64,000 nucleotides of DNA from Croceicoccus sp. YJ47. GTDB lineage: Bacteria > Pseudomonadota > Alphaproteobacteria > Sphingomonadales > Sphingomonadaceae. Below are positions 47,963-56,902 of this stretch, in pieces. The first letter of the stretch is position 1, and every line of letters begins with the position of its first letter. The notes under the pieces were generated by a model. The model was not told the DNA's origin, searched no databases, and worked only from the letters and a program-made list of their open reading frames with translations. The position numbers and the translations under genes are program-made. The DNA is taken from contig NZ_CP067087.1 of assembly GCF_016745095.1 (NCBI RefSeq), positions 62,001 through 126,000 on the forward strand, given 5' to 3'.

Positions 47963-48820
47963 CTAGACCTTCTGAAACGTGGTGTTGCCGACCTGGCGAA
48001 GCGGCAGATCCATTTCGGCAATGGTTTCCGAATGACCGATCATGATCCATCCGCCCTGCTTCAGCTTGCGGCAAAGGCGGTTCAGCACCGCCTCCTGTGT
48101 TGGCCGGTCGAAATAGATCAGCACGTTGCGGCACATGATGATGTCCATCGGATCACCCACCGGATAGGAGGCATCCATGAAGTTGAGTTGCGCAAAACCG
48201 ACTGCGGACCGTAGCGCCGGAACGATCCGGACATCCGGGGCTGCGGGGTCGAGCGGTTCCATCACGTAGCGCAGGCGCATGGCGGGCGGGACCGGCTGCA
48301 CCTGCGCGCGCGGATAGATGCCGCGGCGCGCAATTTCGAGGACGCCGCTGTCGAGGTCGGTCGCCAGGATGCCATATTCGGGGCCACCGTTCCGCGTTGC
48401 GTAATCGTCGAACACCATGGCCATCGTATAGGGTTCGGCACCGGTGGAGCATCCCGCGCTCCATGCCCGCAGGCGCCGCGTTCCCGCCGCTCCGATCGCG
48501 GGCAGAATGGTGCTTTGCATGTATTCGAAATGCTTGGGCTCGCGGAAAAAGTCGGTCTTGTTCGTCGTGACGGCGTTCAGGAGGTGCTCCGTCTCCTCCT
48601 CTCCCGCGGCGCCGTCGAACAGGGCATCGCAATAGGCATCGAGATTGTATGCGCCAATGGCCCGCACGCGGCGGCGCAGGCGACCCTCGAGCATGGTTTT
48701 CTTCGTCTGCGGAATCTTGATGCCCGCAAGCTGATGGATAAGAGCGGAGAGCCGCGCGAAATTGCGCGACGATATCTGGTCGTCGAAGACCGGTTGTTCT
48801 GCGCGAGCTGCTGTTGACAT
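47963..48820 (-). CDS. cheR: Chemotaxis protein methyltransferase
   Basis: The 285-residue SAM-dependent enzyme has the helical N-terminal domain ([45 protein letters not shown]) and a methyltransferase domain with the SAM loop [30 protein letters not shown] and [11 protein letters not shown]. It methylates glutamates of the receptor encoded two genes upstream. Standard length and domain order. A gap of 87 bases separates it from cheW. Confidence 0.95.
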   Translation of the reverse strand: MSTAARAEQPVFDDQISSRNFARLSALIHQLAGIKIPQTKKTMLEGRLRRRVRAIGAYNLDAYCDALFDGAAGEEETEHLLNAVTTNKTDFFREPKHFEYMQSTILPAIGAAGTRRLRAWSAGCSTGAEPYTMAMVFDDYATRNGGPEYGILATDLDSGVLEIARRGIYPRAQVQPVPPAMRLRYVMEPLDPAAPDVRIVPALRSAVGFAQLNFMDASYPVGDPMDIIMCRNVLIYFDRPTQEAVLNRLCRKLKQGGWIMIGHSETIAEMDLPLRQVGNTTFQKV

Positions 48821-48907
48821 GGCGCTAAATCCGAAGGTGACGGACGACGAGCCCTCAAGGCCGCCGGGTCAGGAATTGTCGAAGTCGACGAAAGGAGGAC
48901 AGTCAGG

Positions 48908-49387
48908 TCAGGCCATCTGAAGCCCCGGAAGCATGGCGGTATCCGCGTTCGAGAAGACTGCGGCCAGGTCCATCAGGATGACGAAGCCTTCGTCGAGCCT
49001 CACCACCCCCTGGATATAATCGGACCGCCATCGCATCCCGATATCGGGGGCCGGCTCGATCTGTTCGGACGCAAGCGCGCGAACGGCCAGAACGCGATCG
49101 ACGACAAGCCCCATCGTGACCGCGCGGTCCGCCAGAGCGAGGTCGACGATCAATATGCGGGTGGCAAGCGTAGGATCCTGCGCCGGGAGCCCCATTCGCG
49201 TCCTCAGGTCCACGGTCGGAATGCCCGTCCCGCGCACCTCGGTCAGGCCCAGGAGCCATTCCGGCCCCTGAGGCACGCGAAACACCGGAGCATAGTCCAG
49301 TATTTCGCGCACCATGCCGACCGAAACGGCGAAGATCTCATCCCCCAGGCCGAAGGTGACGACCTGCGTTTCGGCCGCGGCGGTCAT
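48908..49387 (-). CDS. cheW: CheW coupling protein
   Basis: The 159-residue protein is a single CheW domain: [54 protein letters not shown] and [17 protein letters not shown]. It links receptor tips to the CheA kinase. It starts inside the stop of the receptor gene (ATGA at 49384-49387). It is the second CheW of the operon and, unlike the one at 51143, is intact. Confidence 0.93.
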   Translation of the reverse strand: MTAAAETQVVTFGLGDEIFAVSVGMVREILDYAPVFRVPQGPEWLLGLTEVRGTGIPTVDLRTRMGLPAQDPTLATRILIVDLALADRAVTMGLVVDRVLAVRALASEQIEPAPDIGMRWRSDYIQGVVRLDEGFVILMDLAAVFSNADTAMLPGLQMA

Positions 49388-51084
49388 GCGGCCTGACCGA
49401 AATTGGCGTCGTCCTCGTCCGGCCCGCCGCTCGACAGGTCCAGCGCGAAGCCGCGCGCGCGGTCCTGCTGGTCGGCTACGCTGTTCGGCTTGAACTTGCG
49501 GACCTGCGCCTTTGCCCTGGGTGCGGAGACCTTGGGGGCGGTCTTTTTCGCTTTCGGCGCGGCGATGGCAGCGGCTGCATCGTCCGCGGCCACGTGGAAG
49601 AACGCGATCGCCGTTTGCAGGCTTTCGGCCCGGCTGGCCAGCTCCTCGGAGGTGTTGGAAATCTGCTCCGATGCGGTGGCGTTCTGCTGCGTCACCGTAT
49701 CGAGCTGCTGGATCGCTTCGTTGATCTGGCTCGCCCCGATGTCCTGTTCGCGGCAGGCGGCACTGATTTCGGAGACGAGTTCGACCGTGCGGCGAATGTC
49801 CGGCACCAGCTTGGTCAGCATCTCGCCCGCTTCGGTGGCGGCGGTGACGGTTTCGGTCGACATGGAGCCGATTTCCGCCGCAGCGGCCTGGCTTCGCTCG
49901 GCCAGCTTGCGGACTTCGGAGGCGACCACGGCGAAGCCGCGACCGTGCTCACCGGCCCGTGCCGCTTCGACCGCGGCATTGAGCGCGAGCAGATCGGTCT
50001 GACGTGCGATCTCCTGAACGATTTCGATTTTCTCGACGATGGTGCGCATCGCGCCGACCGCCTTCTCCACTGCGACGCCGCTTTCCTGCGCATCGGTCGA
50101 AGACTGACGCGCGATCTTCTCGGTCTGTGCGGCGTTATCGGCGTTCTGTTTGATGTTCGACGCCATCTGCTCCATCGAGGCGGACGCCTCTTCTGCGGCG
50201 GCGGCCTGCTCGGTCGCGCCCTGCGAGACCTGCTCTGCGCTCGCCGACATCTGCTGGCTACCCGAGGCAACCGTATCGGCGGCGGTGGTCGTGTCGCCGA
50301 TCACCTTTCGCAGCCGGTCGATCATCATGGCCACCGACGCGAGCAGGCTGTCCCGATCGTTCGCCTTGAGATCGACCTTGATGGTCAGATCGCCATCCGC
50401 AACCTGGCGCACCACGTCGCGAACCGCGGCGGGCTCTCCACCGAGTTGCTTGAGCACCGAGCGCATCACCAGCAGCGCCGCGCCGACGCCCACCGCAAGA
50501 GCAATGGCGATCAGCGCAAGAAACAGGGTGCGCGCGCTGGCATAGGTGCTGTCGCCGGCGTCGCTGGCGGCGCGCCCGCCCTCGACGTTCATGGTCACCA
50601 TGGTATCGAGCGTATCGCCAAGTTCGCGATACATTTCGACCGAGTTCTTCAGCACGGTCGAAGCCCTCTCCTGCTGGCCTTGCGCGGACAGGGCCATCAA
50701 TTGCTCGTGCATGTTGAGATAGCGGTCAAGATCGCTCGAAAATTCCTGATAGGCCGCCCGCTCTTCGGCGGAGGAAATCAGCGCCTCGTAGTCGGTCCTC
50801 AGGTCCTGAAGCTGTTCGAGCCCTTGGGAAATGCGCCGTTCGTCGTCGGCCCTGCTCGCAGCATCGCCAGCCTCGACATAACGATATTCGCGAATTCGCA
50901 GATCCGCGACACCCGTGTTGATCCTGTGGATGCGATCGATGCTGGGCATCCAGTTTTCGGCCATGATGGTCGATTGGTCGTTGATATTGCGCATTTGCGT
51001 GACGCCGATCCACCCGAGGGTGGCGGTCAGCAAAAGGATGGCAGAAAAGGCGGCTGCCAACTTCATCTTCAGTGACATGTTCAT
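49384..51084 (-). CDS. Methyl-accepting chemotaxis protein (membrane receptor)
   Basis: The 566-residue receptor has membrane helices at residues 8-28 and about 185-207, enclosing a four-helix-bundle periplasmic sensor ([20 protein letters not shown]). A HAMP domain and a signalling domain with the intact tip [20 protein letters not shown] then [20 protein letters not shown] follow. The C-terminal 65 residues are rich in Ala/Lys and then acidic, with no NWETF-type tether. It belongs to the same operon as cheA/cheW/cheR/cheB, which probably act on it. Confidence 0.93.
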   Translation of the reverse strand: MNMSLKMKLAAAFSAILLLTATLGWIGVTQMRNINDQSTIMAENWMPSIDRIHRINTGVADLRIREYRYVEAGDAASRADDERRISQGLEQLQDLRTDYEALISSAEERAAYQEFSSDLDRYLNMHEQLMALSAQGQQERASTVLKNSVEMYRELGDTLDTMVTMNVEGGRAASDAGDSTYASARTLFLALIAIALAVGVGAALLVMRSVLKQLGGEPAAVRDVVRQVADGDLTIKVDLKANDRDSLLASVAMMIDRLRKVIGDTTTAADTVASGSQQMSASAEQVSQGATEQAAAAEEASASMEQMASNIKQNADNAAQTEKIARQSSTDAQESGVAVEKAVGAMRTIVEKIEIVQEIARQTDLLALNAAVEAARAGEHGRGFAVVASEVRKLAERSQAAAAEIGSMSTETVTAATEAGEMLTKLVPDIRRTVELVSEISAACREQDIGASQINEAIQQLDTVTQQNATASEQISNTSEELASRAESLQTAIAFFHVAADDAAAAIAAPKAKKTAPKVSAPRAKAQVRKFKPNSVADQQDRARGFALDLSSGGPDEDDANFGQAA

Positions 51085-51142
51085 GGGTTTCTACCTGATC
51101 GAAAGAGAAAACGGGTATAAGCGGGTTCAGGAACTGGGCCGG

Positions 51143-51636
51143 CTAGGCGGCGGCGATGCTGGCGGAGGATGCGTGCAACGCTTTTTCGAAGATTGCCCGA
51201 AGGTCGGGGATGATGATGACGTCGTCGCCCCGCTGAGCCAGGCAACGGACATGATCGCGGTTCCAGCGCAGCCCGACCATCGGCGGCTCCTCGCAGGAGG
51301 ACGGTGCGATGCTCGCCACTTCGAGCACCTTGTCGGCGCGGAAGCCGAGCCAGATCTCTTCTGCGTCGAGCTCGATCTCGATCACCACGATCCGGCTCTC
51401 GATGGTCGGCGCGGTCGGCTCCATGTCGAACGCCAGCCGCAAATCGGCGAGCGGGATGATCTTGCCGCGAAAATTGATGACCTCGTGCACGAGCGCCGGC
51501 GCGCCGGTACGGCCGTCGCGGAAATGACGTCGAGAATTTCGCGCACCACGATCGCTTCCAGTGCGAAGATTTCGCCCTGAAGCTCGAAGTGGAGAAATTC
51601 CTCGCCATTGTCTGTTTTGATGGTTTGTCCGGTCAT
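51143..51636 (-). pseudogene. cheW: CheW coupling protein, one-base frameshift
   Basis: The N-terminal half (FLHFELQGEIFALEAIVVRE, then ILDVISATAVP) and the C-terminal half (HEVINFRGKIIPLADLRLAF, FRADKVLEV, GDDVIIIPDLRAIFEK) together form a normal CheW of about 164 residues. They lie in different frames, with one base missing around 51503-51507 in a CCGG context; adding one gives TAVPGAPALVHEVINF. Without correction the protein stops making CheW sequence at residue 42. It sits between cheA and the receptor, the usual place of the main CheW. Confidence 0.85.
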
Positions 51637-51640
51637 CGGT

Positions 51641-53641
51641 CTATCCCGCGGCCTGAAGCCGCTCCTCCGTATTCTGGGTCAGCGCGACGAGTTGCGGCAC
51701 ATCGAGGATCAGCGCGACCGTGCCGTCCCCAAGAATGGTCGCACCGGCGAACGAGGCCACGCCCCGGTGAAAGGCGGACATCGATTTGATGACCGTCTGA
51801 TGGTTGCCGATGATCTGATCCACCACCAATCCGACCCTTTCCGATCCGGTGGAGACCACGATGATCTTCTGAAAGCGATCGGGCCTCATCCTGCTCGCGA
51901 ATAGTTCGCGAAGCCGAAGGAAGGGCACAAGCGTACCGCGAAGGGAAATGAGGCTTCGCCCCCGATGGCGCAGATCGTCCTCGAGCGAGAGTTCGATGCA
52001 TTCTTCCACGCTGGAAAGCGGGATGACATAGCGTTCCTCGCTGACCCGGACGAGCAGCCCTTCGATGATCGCCAGCGTGAGCGGTATGCGCAATGCAATC
52101 GTCGATCCCGCGCCCGGCTCGCTCGCCACCTCGATCGTTCCGCGCAGGCTGTCGATCGTGCGCTTGACCACATCCATGCCGACGCCCCGCCCGGACAGGT
52201 TGCTGACCTTTGCCGCGGTGGAGAATCCGGGGTGGAAGATAAGCTGAAGGAGTTCCTGATCGCTCAGCACCTGATCGGGTTTGATCAGGCCATTTTCCTC
52301 GGCTTTGGCACGAACGCGGTTCCGGTCGATCCCGCGTCCGTCGTCGCGGATGGTGATGACCACCTCGCCGCCCGCCTGATGCGCGCAAAGCGTGACATTG
52401 CCGGACTCCGGCTTGCCGGCGGCAATGCGCTCCTCGGGCGGTTCGAGCCCGTGATCGCAGGAATTGCGAATGATGTGAACGAGCGGATCGAAAAGGCGCT
52501 CGATCACGGTCTTGTCGACTTCGGTGCCCTCCCCGTCGGTCGTCAGCGTGATCGCCTTTCCGGTCTCCTGCGAAAGATCGTGGACGAGGCGGCGAAACCG
52601 TCCGAACAGGGTCGAGACAGGCACCATGCGCAGCACCATCATGGTATCCCGCAATTCGCCGGACAGGCGTTCGATCTCCTCGGAAACCGAGCGGAGGGCG
52701 AGATTGACGTCGCTATGCGCGATTTGCGAAAGGCGGCTCTGTGCAATGACCAGCTGGCCCACACGGTCCATCAATTCGTCGAGCCGCTCCGCCGGGACGC
52801 GAAGCGTGTCGTTCGCCGGCTTTCCCGACGCCGTCCTGCCATCGGTGCCGCCGATCTGCGCCGACGGTCCAGCCTCCTCCGGCGTCGGTGCGGTCAGCGC
52901 ATTTCCTGCTTCGGCCTACGTGCCGTCGGTGGCGTGAGAGGCGAGCGGCTGGATCGACAGTTCCATGTCGTCCATCACGAAAATGAACACATCTTCGATA
53001 TCGTCTTTATCGATCGCGCCCCGAAGCACGACATCCCAGCCAATATGGCATTCCCGCGGATCGAGGTCGGCGAGGGAGGGAAGCTTGTCGGTGGAAGCAG
53101 TAATCTCGCACGCGCCGAGGTCGCGCAGTTCGTCGAGGAGGAATAACGGATTGGTGCCGTTCGCCATGCATTCGGGCGGGAGGCGGAACATCACGCGCCA
53201 CCCGTCGTCCTGCGCGGGAGGCGGCACGTCAGCACCGCCCCCGCCAGCACCGCCATCGCCCGACGCGGCCTCCACGGCGGCGGTGAGCTGCGCAATGATG
53301 GCGTTCTGCCGCTCTTCGTCGACATTGCCGTCCACAAGCGCGCGCATGCGATCCTGCGCATTGAGAACGATCGAGATCAATTCCGGCGTTGCGGCGACCG
53401 CGCCCTTTCGGACCTGATCGAATGCGCTTTCGCAATGATGGGTGAAACCTGCCAGCGCATCGAACCCGAACATCGCGCCCGAGCCTTTGAGCGTGTGGAG
53501 GCCGCGGAATACCGCGTCGATGAGGTTCCTGTCGCCGGGACGTTCGGTCAGGTCCAGCAGCGCCTGCTCCACCTCGTTGAGCACATCTGCCGCTTCGATC
53601 CGGAAGGTCGCCGTGGGATCGGGGAGGCCCTGCTCGCTCAC
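51641..53641 (-). pseudogene. cheA: CheA histidine kinase, interrupted by an in-frame TAG between HPt and kinase core
   Basis: The 666-codon frame contains an HPt domain (FRGLHTLKGSGAMFGFDALA with the phosphorylated His), a linker and a second domain (WRVMFRLPPECMANG...). After codon 241 comes TAG (52916-52918), and then in the same frame the dimerisation helix (RLDELMDRVGQLVIAQSRLS), the ATPase (IRNSCDHGLEPPEERIA, IRDDGRGID, SGRGVGMDVVK) and a CheW-like domain. The stop lies in a low-complexity linker (TDGT/AEAGNALTAP). Either the gene is broken, the codon is read through, or two proteins are made; a restart near 52774 lacks a good ribosome site. The GTG start overlaps the cheY stop (GTGA). 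Confidence 0.88.
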
Positions 53642-54006
53642 CGGTAGAGCACCTTGCGCGCGACCTTCGTCAGCTTCTCGGGCACGAAAGGTTTCACGAG
53701 CCAGCCCGTGGCGCCAGCGGCCTTGGCCTGTTCCTTCATCCCGTCGTCGGACTCCGTCGTCAGGAAGATGATCGGCACACCCGCCTGCTCGGGCTGCTTG
53801 CGCAATTCGCGGATCATGGTCAGCCCGTCCATCTTCGGCATGTTGAGATCGGTGACGATCATGTCGAACTTGCCATTATTGGCCGCGGCCAGGCCCTCTT
53901 CTCCGTCACCGGCCTCTGTGACGGTGTAACCTGCCCCGCTCAACGCGATGCGGATGGCCATGCGAACGGAAGGGGAATCGTCGACCGTGAGAATGGAAGC
54001 GGTCAT
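53638..54006 (-). CDS. cheY: CheY-type single-domain response regulator
   Basis: The 122-residue receiver has ILTVDDSPSVRMAIRIAL, the phosphoacceptor in MIVTDLNMPKMDGLTMI, FLTTESDD (conserved Thr) and VKPFVPEKL (conserved Lys). It accepts phosphate from CheA and carries the signal to the flagellar motor or another output. The ATG at 54006 overlaps the stop of the STAS gene; the long upstream frame is not part of it. It precedes cheA with a GTGA overlap. Confidence 0.94.
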   Translation of the reverse strand: MTASILTVDDSPSVRMAIRIALSGAGYTVTEAGDGEEGLAAANNGKFDMIVTDLNMPKMDGLTMIRELRKQPEQAGVPIIFLTTESDDGMKEQAKAAGATGWLVKPFVPEKLTKVARKVLYR

Positions 54007-54332
54007 TGCGGAATTTCTCCATGGAACCAGAAGGCGATGTCGTCCGACGTCGCCTGAGTGAGGAAACCTGCGCGCCGCAGAAGCTGGGTGACGGGCGGGG
54101 ACACGGGGTGGGACAGGCGAAGATCCCTGGCGCCGGCCCGCGCGTCGCGGCGGGCCGCTTCGACAAGCTGCACAAAGGCGAGATCGGCCGTTTTCAGGTC
54201 GCCGATCGCGAATTCGATCGCGCCGTCCTGTTCGAAAGCGGCGATCACCTCGTCGTAGATGCCGGGTATGGCAGGAAGCGTGACTTCGGCGGGAATCCTG
54301 ACCGAAATCGCAGAGCGAACCGAACTTTCCAT
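54003..54332 (-). CDS. STAS-domain protein heading the chemotaxis operon
   Basis: The 109-residue protein resembles STAS/anti-anti-sigma domains: VRIPAEVTLPAIPGIYDEVI, a central AIEFAIGDLKTADLAFVQLV (beta strand plus the helix that bears the switch residue), and RRDARAGARDLRLSHPVSPP. The usual phosphorylatable Ser sits near the D-L-K-T-A-D segment, where Thr is a possible equivalent. STAS proteins accompany some alphaproteobacterial che operons, with unclear function. It is the first gene of the operon and overlaps the cheY start. Confidence 0.75.
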   Translation of the reverse strand: MESSVRSAISVRIPAEVTLPAIPGIYDEVIAAFEQDGAIEFAIGDLKTADLAFVQLVEAARRDARAGARDLRLSHPVSPPVTQLLRRAGFLTQATSDDIAFWFHGEIPQ

Positions 54333-54697
54333 GCGTATGACGACCCATCTCGTTAAGCTGTTTTTTTCTAGAACGAAAAACGATAAAATGAGCTTAAACG
54401 CGCCCTACGCTTCCAACCTCTGGTCCGTCTTTGGAGATTGCGAAAGAGCGGTGCGGATGGACGGGAAAGGGCGGGTTTCACAGCGGCCACGGCTGCCGCC
54501 TCCATCAACGGATGACGCGCGGATACTCCCGATTTGGCGATCCCGGCTCGCGGCCCGCGATCGATCCCAGACACGAATCCGCCGCCTCATCGTGTCGAGG
54601 TCAGTCCCGACCTTTTCCTCGTCACCTGCGGGATCTGCGCAAAATGGTCTTCGATGCATGGTGCGGGTATGTCGGCGATGGGGGATGTCATGCGCGG
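54333..54697. other. Upstream region of the chemotaxis operon
   Basis: This 365-base stretch should contain the che promoter on the minus strand. I recognise no gene or RNA. A plus-strand frame encodes VEVSPDLFLVTCGICAKW up to the IS boundary at 54698; it might be a truncated gene end but matches no family I know. Confidence 0.35.
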
Positions 54698-55110
54698 GCG
54701 CTGTCATTCGGATGCAAACCGCTCTCCGTTTTGCGAAGGGCGCCCTTCCCCGGTCGGGTCTCAAACCCCAGGCTTTTGCCGCTCAGCCAATGTAGCCGAG
54801 CGGCGCGTCTTGTAGGTTTGGCGGTCGGCAAGGTGACGTTCGGCGTTGGAGCGGTGGTGAAAGAAAGCATGAACCGAGGCGAGCTTGTGTAACGACTTCA
54901 TTTCCCTGAAACCCTGCATCGCTCGTTCGCGCAGCGACGTGTCTCTGGCTTCTGCTCAAAGCCGGAGCCGGACATCGCAGCGTTGCAGGAGCGGAGACCG
55001 TCGGTCGTCATGACCTATGGCGATCCGTGAGGCTTCAGCGTTCCTATCATGAAGCTTAAGACTGCAGCCGGGACGAAGGTCCGCCGCGAACATTGGACCG
55101 GACCTGTTCC
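54698..55110 (-). mobile_element. IS6-family-like remnant G (right half)
   Basis: The right end is the cleanest in the window: GGCGCTGTCATTCGGATGCA from 54698. On the minus strand the C-terminus is readable (MQGFREMKSLHKLASVHAFF, HHRSNAERHLADRQTYKTRR, SATLAERQK) and, further on, DDRRSPLLQRCDVRLRL from the core. The N-terminal half is absent or unrecognisable. It abuts the 3' end of the diguanylate cyclase gene. Confidence 0.75.
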
Positions 55111-55143
55111 ACCCTTGCCATCCTGTCTCATGACACAGCGGCG

Positions 55144-56310
55144 TCAGGCCTCCGCCAGAGACCGCTGCGGCGCAGCCTGTCGCACCAGGTTGGGAGTGTG
55201 CAACGTAACGCGGTCCCGCCCTTCGTTCTTCGAGGTGTAAAGGGCGCTGTCGGCCTCATCGATCAGGCTTTGCAACGACGCATGCGGTTGAAAGCCCGCG
55301 ACGCCGAAGCTGGCTGTCAGCACGTGATCCGCGTCGATTATCTCGAATTGCGAACTGGAAAGCCGTTGGCGCAGATTCTCGGCGATGAATGCCGCCTCGA
55401 TCTCCCCACGTTCCGCGGCAATCAGGGCGAACTCCTCGCCACCTATCCGTGCCGCATTCAACCCGGTTTCGCGCAACAGGGCGGCAAAGCGGCGCAGCAC
55501 CGCATCGTAAGCGGAATGGCCATAGCGGTCGTTGACCTGTTTGAAATGGTCAAGATCACACAGGATCAGCGCCCCGTTCCCGCGCATCGCCTGAAGCGCC
55601 AGCCGCTCGAAAGCCGTCCGATTGGCCAGCCCGGTAAGCGGGTCGCGCTCGGACCGATCGCGATAGCCGGCGATGACCCCGGCGACCACTTTTGCGATAA
55701 GCAACAGCACAATCGGCCCGGCCAGCAATCCGTTAACGGCCAGAAGCGCGCGGTCGATGTCCGATCCCGTTATCGCGGCCAGGTCCCGATGGGCGTCGAA
55801 GAGGAGGGGGTACAAGACCAGCCGGACCGCGAAAACCGCACCGGCGCCGGTTACGCCCGCAAATAATGCCCAATCAATCGGGTGCAGGACGCGCGCGCGT
55901 GCGATACGCCACGGCGTTTCCGCAATCGCCACGACACAGGCGAGATTGAACATCATTACGGCGACGATGGCGGGCAACCCCGCCGACAGCGCGGCCCATC
56001 CGGCGGCCGCAATCGCAGCGATCATCCCATGAAACGCACGCGGAGTTCGGCCTTGCGCATACAGATGGCGCGTGGTTTGCCCGATACAGGCATAGGCGAC
56101 CGGCACACAGCAGATTGCCAGCACCAGCCTTGCGCCTTCGGACGTCAGTCTGCCCAGCAACAGCACCTCTGCGGTGGCGATGAACAGGCTCGCAGTTAAC
56201 CATGCCAGCGCCGGCTTGCGCTGAAACGCCAGCAGCAGAGTGACGCACAGCACCGCCATGAAGCCGTAAATGGCAACATGCGCATATCCCACACTTATCG
56301 TCGTAGGCAT
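55144..56310 (-). CDS. Membrane diguanylate cyclase (seven-helix sensor plus GGDEF)
   Basis: The 388-residue protein has about seven membrane helices in residues 8-205, resembling an MHYT/7TMR-type sensor. A GGDEF domain follows (RDPLTGLANRTAFERLALQA, ILCDLDHFKQVNDRYGH, active site ARIGGEEFALIA). The GGEEF form and surrounding metal-binding residues are intact, so it should synthesise cyclic di-GMP. No RxxD inhibitory site is evident. It stands alone between two IS remnants, with no operon partner. Confidence 0.9.
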   Translation of the reverse strand: MPTTISVGYAHVAIYGFMAVLCVTLLLAFQRKPALAWLTASLFIATAEVLLLGRLTSEGARLVLAICCVPVAYACIGQTTRHLYAQGRTPRAFHGMIAAIAAAGWAALSAGLPAIVAVMMFNLACVVAIAETPWRIARARVLHPIDWALFAGVTGAGAVFAVRLVLYPLLFDAHRDLAAITGSDIDRALLAVNGLLAGPIVLLLIAKVVAGVIAGYRDRSERDPLTGLANRTAFERLALQAMRGNGALILCDLDHFKQVNDRYGHSAYDAVLRRFAALLRETGLNAARIGGEEFALIAAERGEIEAAFIAENLRQRLSSSQFEIIDADHVLTASFGVAGFQPHASLQSLIDEADSALYTSKNEGRDRVTLHTPNLVRQAAPQRSLAEA

Positions 56311-56369
56311 CGAGCCGCCAGTCCCCCTGGCCCAGCGAGTATCTCATCAAGGTTAACGAAATCTTGCCG

Positions 56370-56634
56370 CAGCCCTAGGCCCGGCAGGGTCCAACCAAAG
56401 CCTGACCGCTTCGTCGAAGATGCCGACACCACGTTCCGACAGGCCATCTTCCACGTTTCGTAATGAAGGCGACAATCGAACAGACGCCATAATCACAACT
56501 CTGATTACCTCCGGTGACGGGTGGAAATACCCACACGGTTTGGCGGGTTTCATGGTTCGGGGCGTTCACCTCCCCCTTCTTGCGATCCGCAATTTGCCAA
56601 AGGTTCCGTCCTTTTGACGGAGCCCGGCAGTGCC
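56370..56634 (-). mobile_element. IS6-family-like remnant H1 (left end and transposase N-terminus)
   Basis: The minus strand encodes KPCGYFHPSPEVIRVVIMAS, VRLSPSLRNVEDGLSERGVG and IFDEAVRLW, the transposase HTH region. The left end lies at about 56634 (GGCACTGCCGGGCTCCG read inward). The rest of the element is missing. Confidence 0.75.
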
Positions 56635-56842
56635 GTATGTCGATCCCGCGCACGGCCAGCAGATCCCCGCCATTCCGCTGGTCCGGCGGAAATACGGACA
56701 TACATCATCACCGCCAGACGGATGATTTCGGGCAAGGAGTTGAAACAGCGGAGCCGGCTGGATGGTTTCGCAGTCTGGGCATGGGTACGCCCTGCCCGCG
56801 CCCGCGCAGTTTTCAATCGGGTGGGTCAGTTCCGACAGTGCC
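56635..56842 (-). mobile_element. IS6-family-like remnant H2 (second left end in tandem)
   Basis: Immediately beyond H1 a second transposase N-terminus is encoded (SRLRCFNSLPEIIRLAVMMY then VRIS and a frameshift). Its left end at 56842 reads GGCACTGTCGGAACTGACCC inward. It is cut where H1 begins. Confidence 0.72.
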
Positions 56843-56902
56843 CCAAAGGTACCTTCCCGCTAAGAGGGCCCGCCGTTCGGCCAAGGTAAAGTGTCGGACC
56901 GG

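Noticed and set aside
9562-52918. Genetic-code change in which TAG is read as an amino acid
   Set aside because: Other intact genes here end normally with TAG (for example the kinase at 989, the regulator at 14669 and cheA itself at 51641), so only the two internal TAGs are exceptional.
54258-54795. Plus-strand frame upstream of the che operon as a gene
   Set aside because: It spans the IS boundary at 54698 and lacks a clear start or family match; kept only as a note in the intergenic entry.
55049-55866. Plus-strand frame of about 257 codons over the diguanylate cyclase
   Set aside because: It is the antisense of a complete GGDEF protein and shows no domain.
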